Source: Catellatospora sp. KI3 (GTDB taxonomy: Bacteria > Actinomycetota > Actinomycetes > Mycobacteriales > Micromonosporaceae). From it: 38,436 nucleotides of DNA. The stretch is taken from NCBI RefSeq assembly GCF_029948125.1, contig NZ_JASAMB010000037.1, forward strand, positions 1 through 38,436, given 5' to 3'. Both the position numbers and the translations under genes were made by a program. This document shows, piece after piece, positions 38,351 through 38,436 of this stretch. The notes below the pieces were generated by a model, which was not told the origin of the DNA, did not search any database, and was given only the letters and a program-made list of their open reading frames with translations. Each line of letters starts with the position of its first letter. Within the stretch, counting starts at the first letter, position 1.

Positions 38351-38378
38351 CGGGGAGGGCGCTGGACGGCCCTCCCCG
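38351..38378. terminator. GC-rich hairpin upstream of lacI
   Basis: CGGGGAGGGC pairs with GCCCTCCCCG (38351-38360 with 38369-38378), loop 8. It probably ends a gene outside the window. From 38379 to the edge nothing is recognisable. Confidence 0.5.
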
Positions 38379-38436
38379 GCGGGGGAGTCCGGGTGACCTT
38401 GGAGGGTACCCGGCGGTCGGTCCGGGTCAGCCCTTA

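Noticed and set aside
1-38436. CRISPR array, prophage, transposon or tRNA island
   Set aside because: No spaced repeats of CRISPR type, no transposase, integrase or phage structural gene, and no tRNA-like cloverleaf recognised on reading both strands.

Overview
The window is very GC-rich, densely coded actinobacterial DNA. F420-type oxidoreductases, a DosR-like two-component pair, GTG starts, leaderless-looking promoters and secreted glycanases all fit. The GAAGGGCCCCTTCT-type convergent terminator and overall gene style suggest Micromonosporaceae; that family placement is inference. I see no rRNA, tRNA, CRISPR array, transposase, integrase or phage gene, so this looks like chromosome rather than a mobile island.

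Layout: 1-1974 holds the end of an unknown gene, a small membrane protein, a lipoprotein metallophosphoesterase and an MBL-fold protein that has lost its HxHxDH motif. 2132-4585 holds two F420-type oxidoreductases and dinB behind an SOS-like promoter. 4586-5076 is non-coding, with a dispersed repeat element and 15 copies of CTGCCG. 5077-10093 is a divergent glycan-degradation pair (secreted GH3 and GH16) whose shared control region carries two GAGAGCGCTC palindromes of LacI/CebR type. 10133-14301 holds a short Rho, a methyltransferase and a GT39-like membrane glycosyltransferase. 14384-19839 holds an Hsp90-family ATPase translationally coupled to a 953-residue TPR-like protein, with a pentapeptide-repeat gene upstream. 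19871-21206 encodes two membrane proteins. 21350-22771 is a TetR/NADP-dinucleotide-binding pair with two operators. 22822-26222 is a DosS/DosR-like pair plus an Acg-like nitroreductase with a DosR-type box. 26260-29407 encodes an extracytoplasmic flavin electron-transfer set (ApbE, ferric-reductase-like protein, FMN-binding protein), interrupted by a repeat-rich 548-base gap. 29545-34819 holds an arylsulfatase, a trpBA pair and a GntR regulator. 34879-38301 holds an AhpD-like protein, a GNAT acetyltransferase, an MFS transporter and a LacI regulator.

How the genes work together: the GH3 and GH16 enzymes probably degrade beta-glucans under LacI-family control. The sensor kinase, regulator and nitroreductase resemble a hypoxia/redox stress locus. 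ApbE probably flavinylates the DTVSGAT motif of the small FMN-binding protein, which would take electrons from the adjacent membrane flavohaem reductase. The most unusual unit is the Hsp90-TPR operon, a possible bacterial chaperone/co-chaperone pair. The most unusual non-coding signal is a pair of related elements about 22.6 kb apart, each with GATC-containing motifs spaced about 83 bases apart and each lying near a tandem array.
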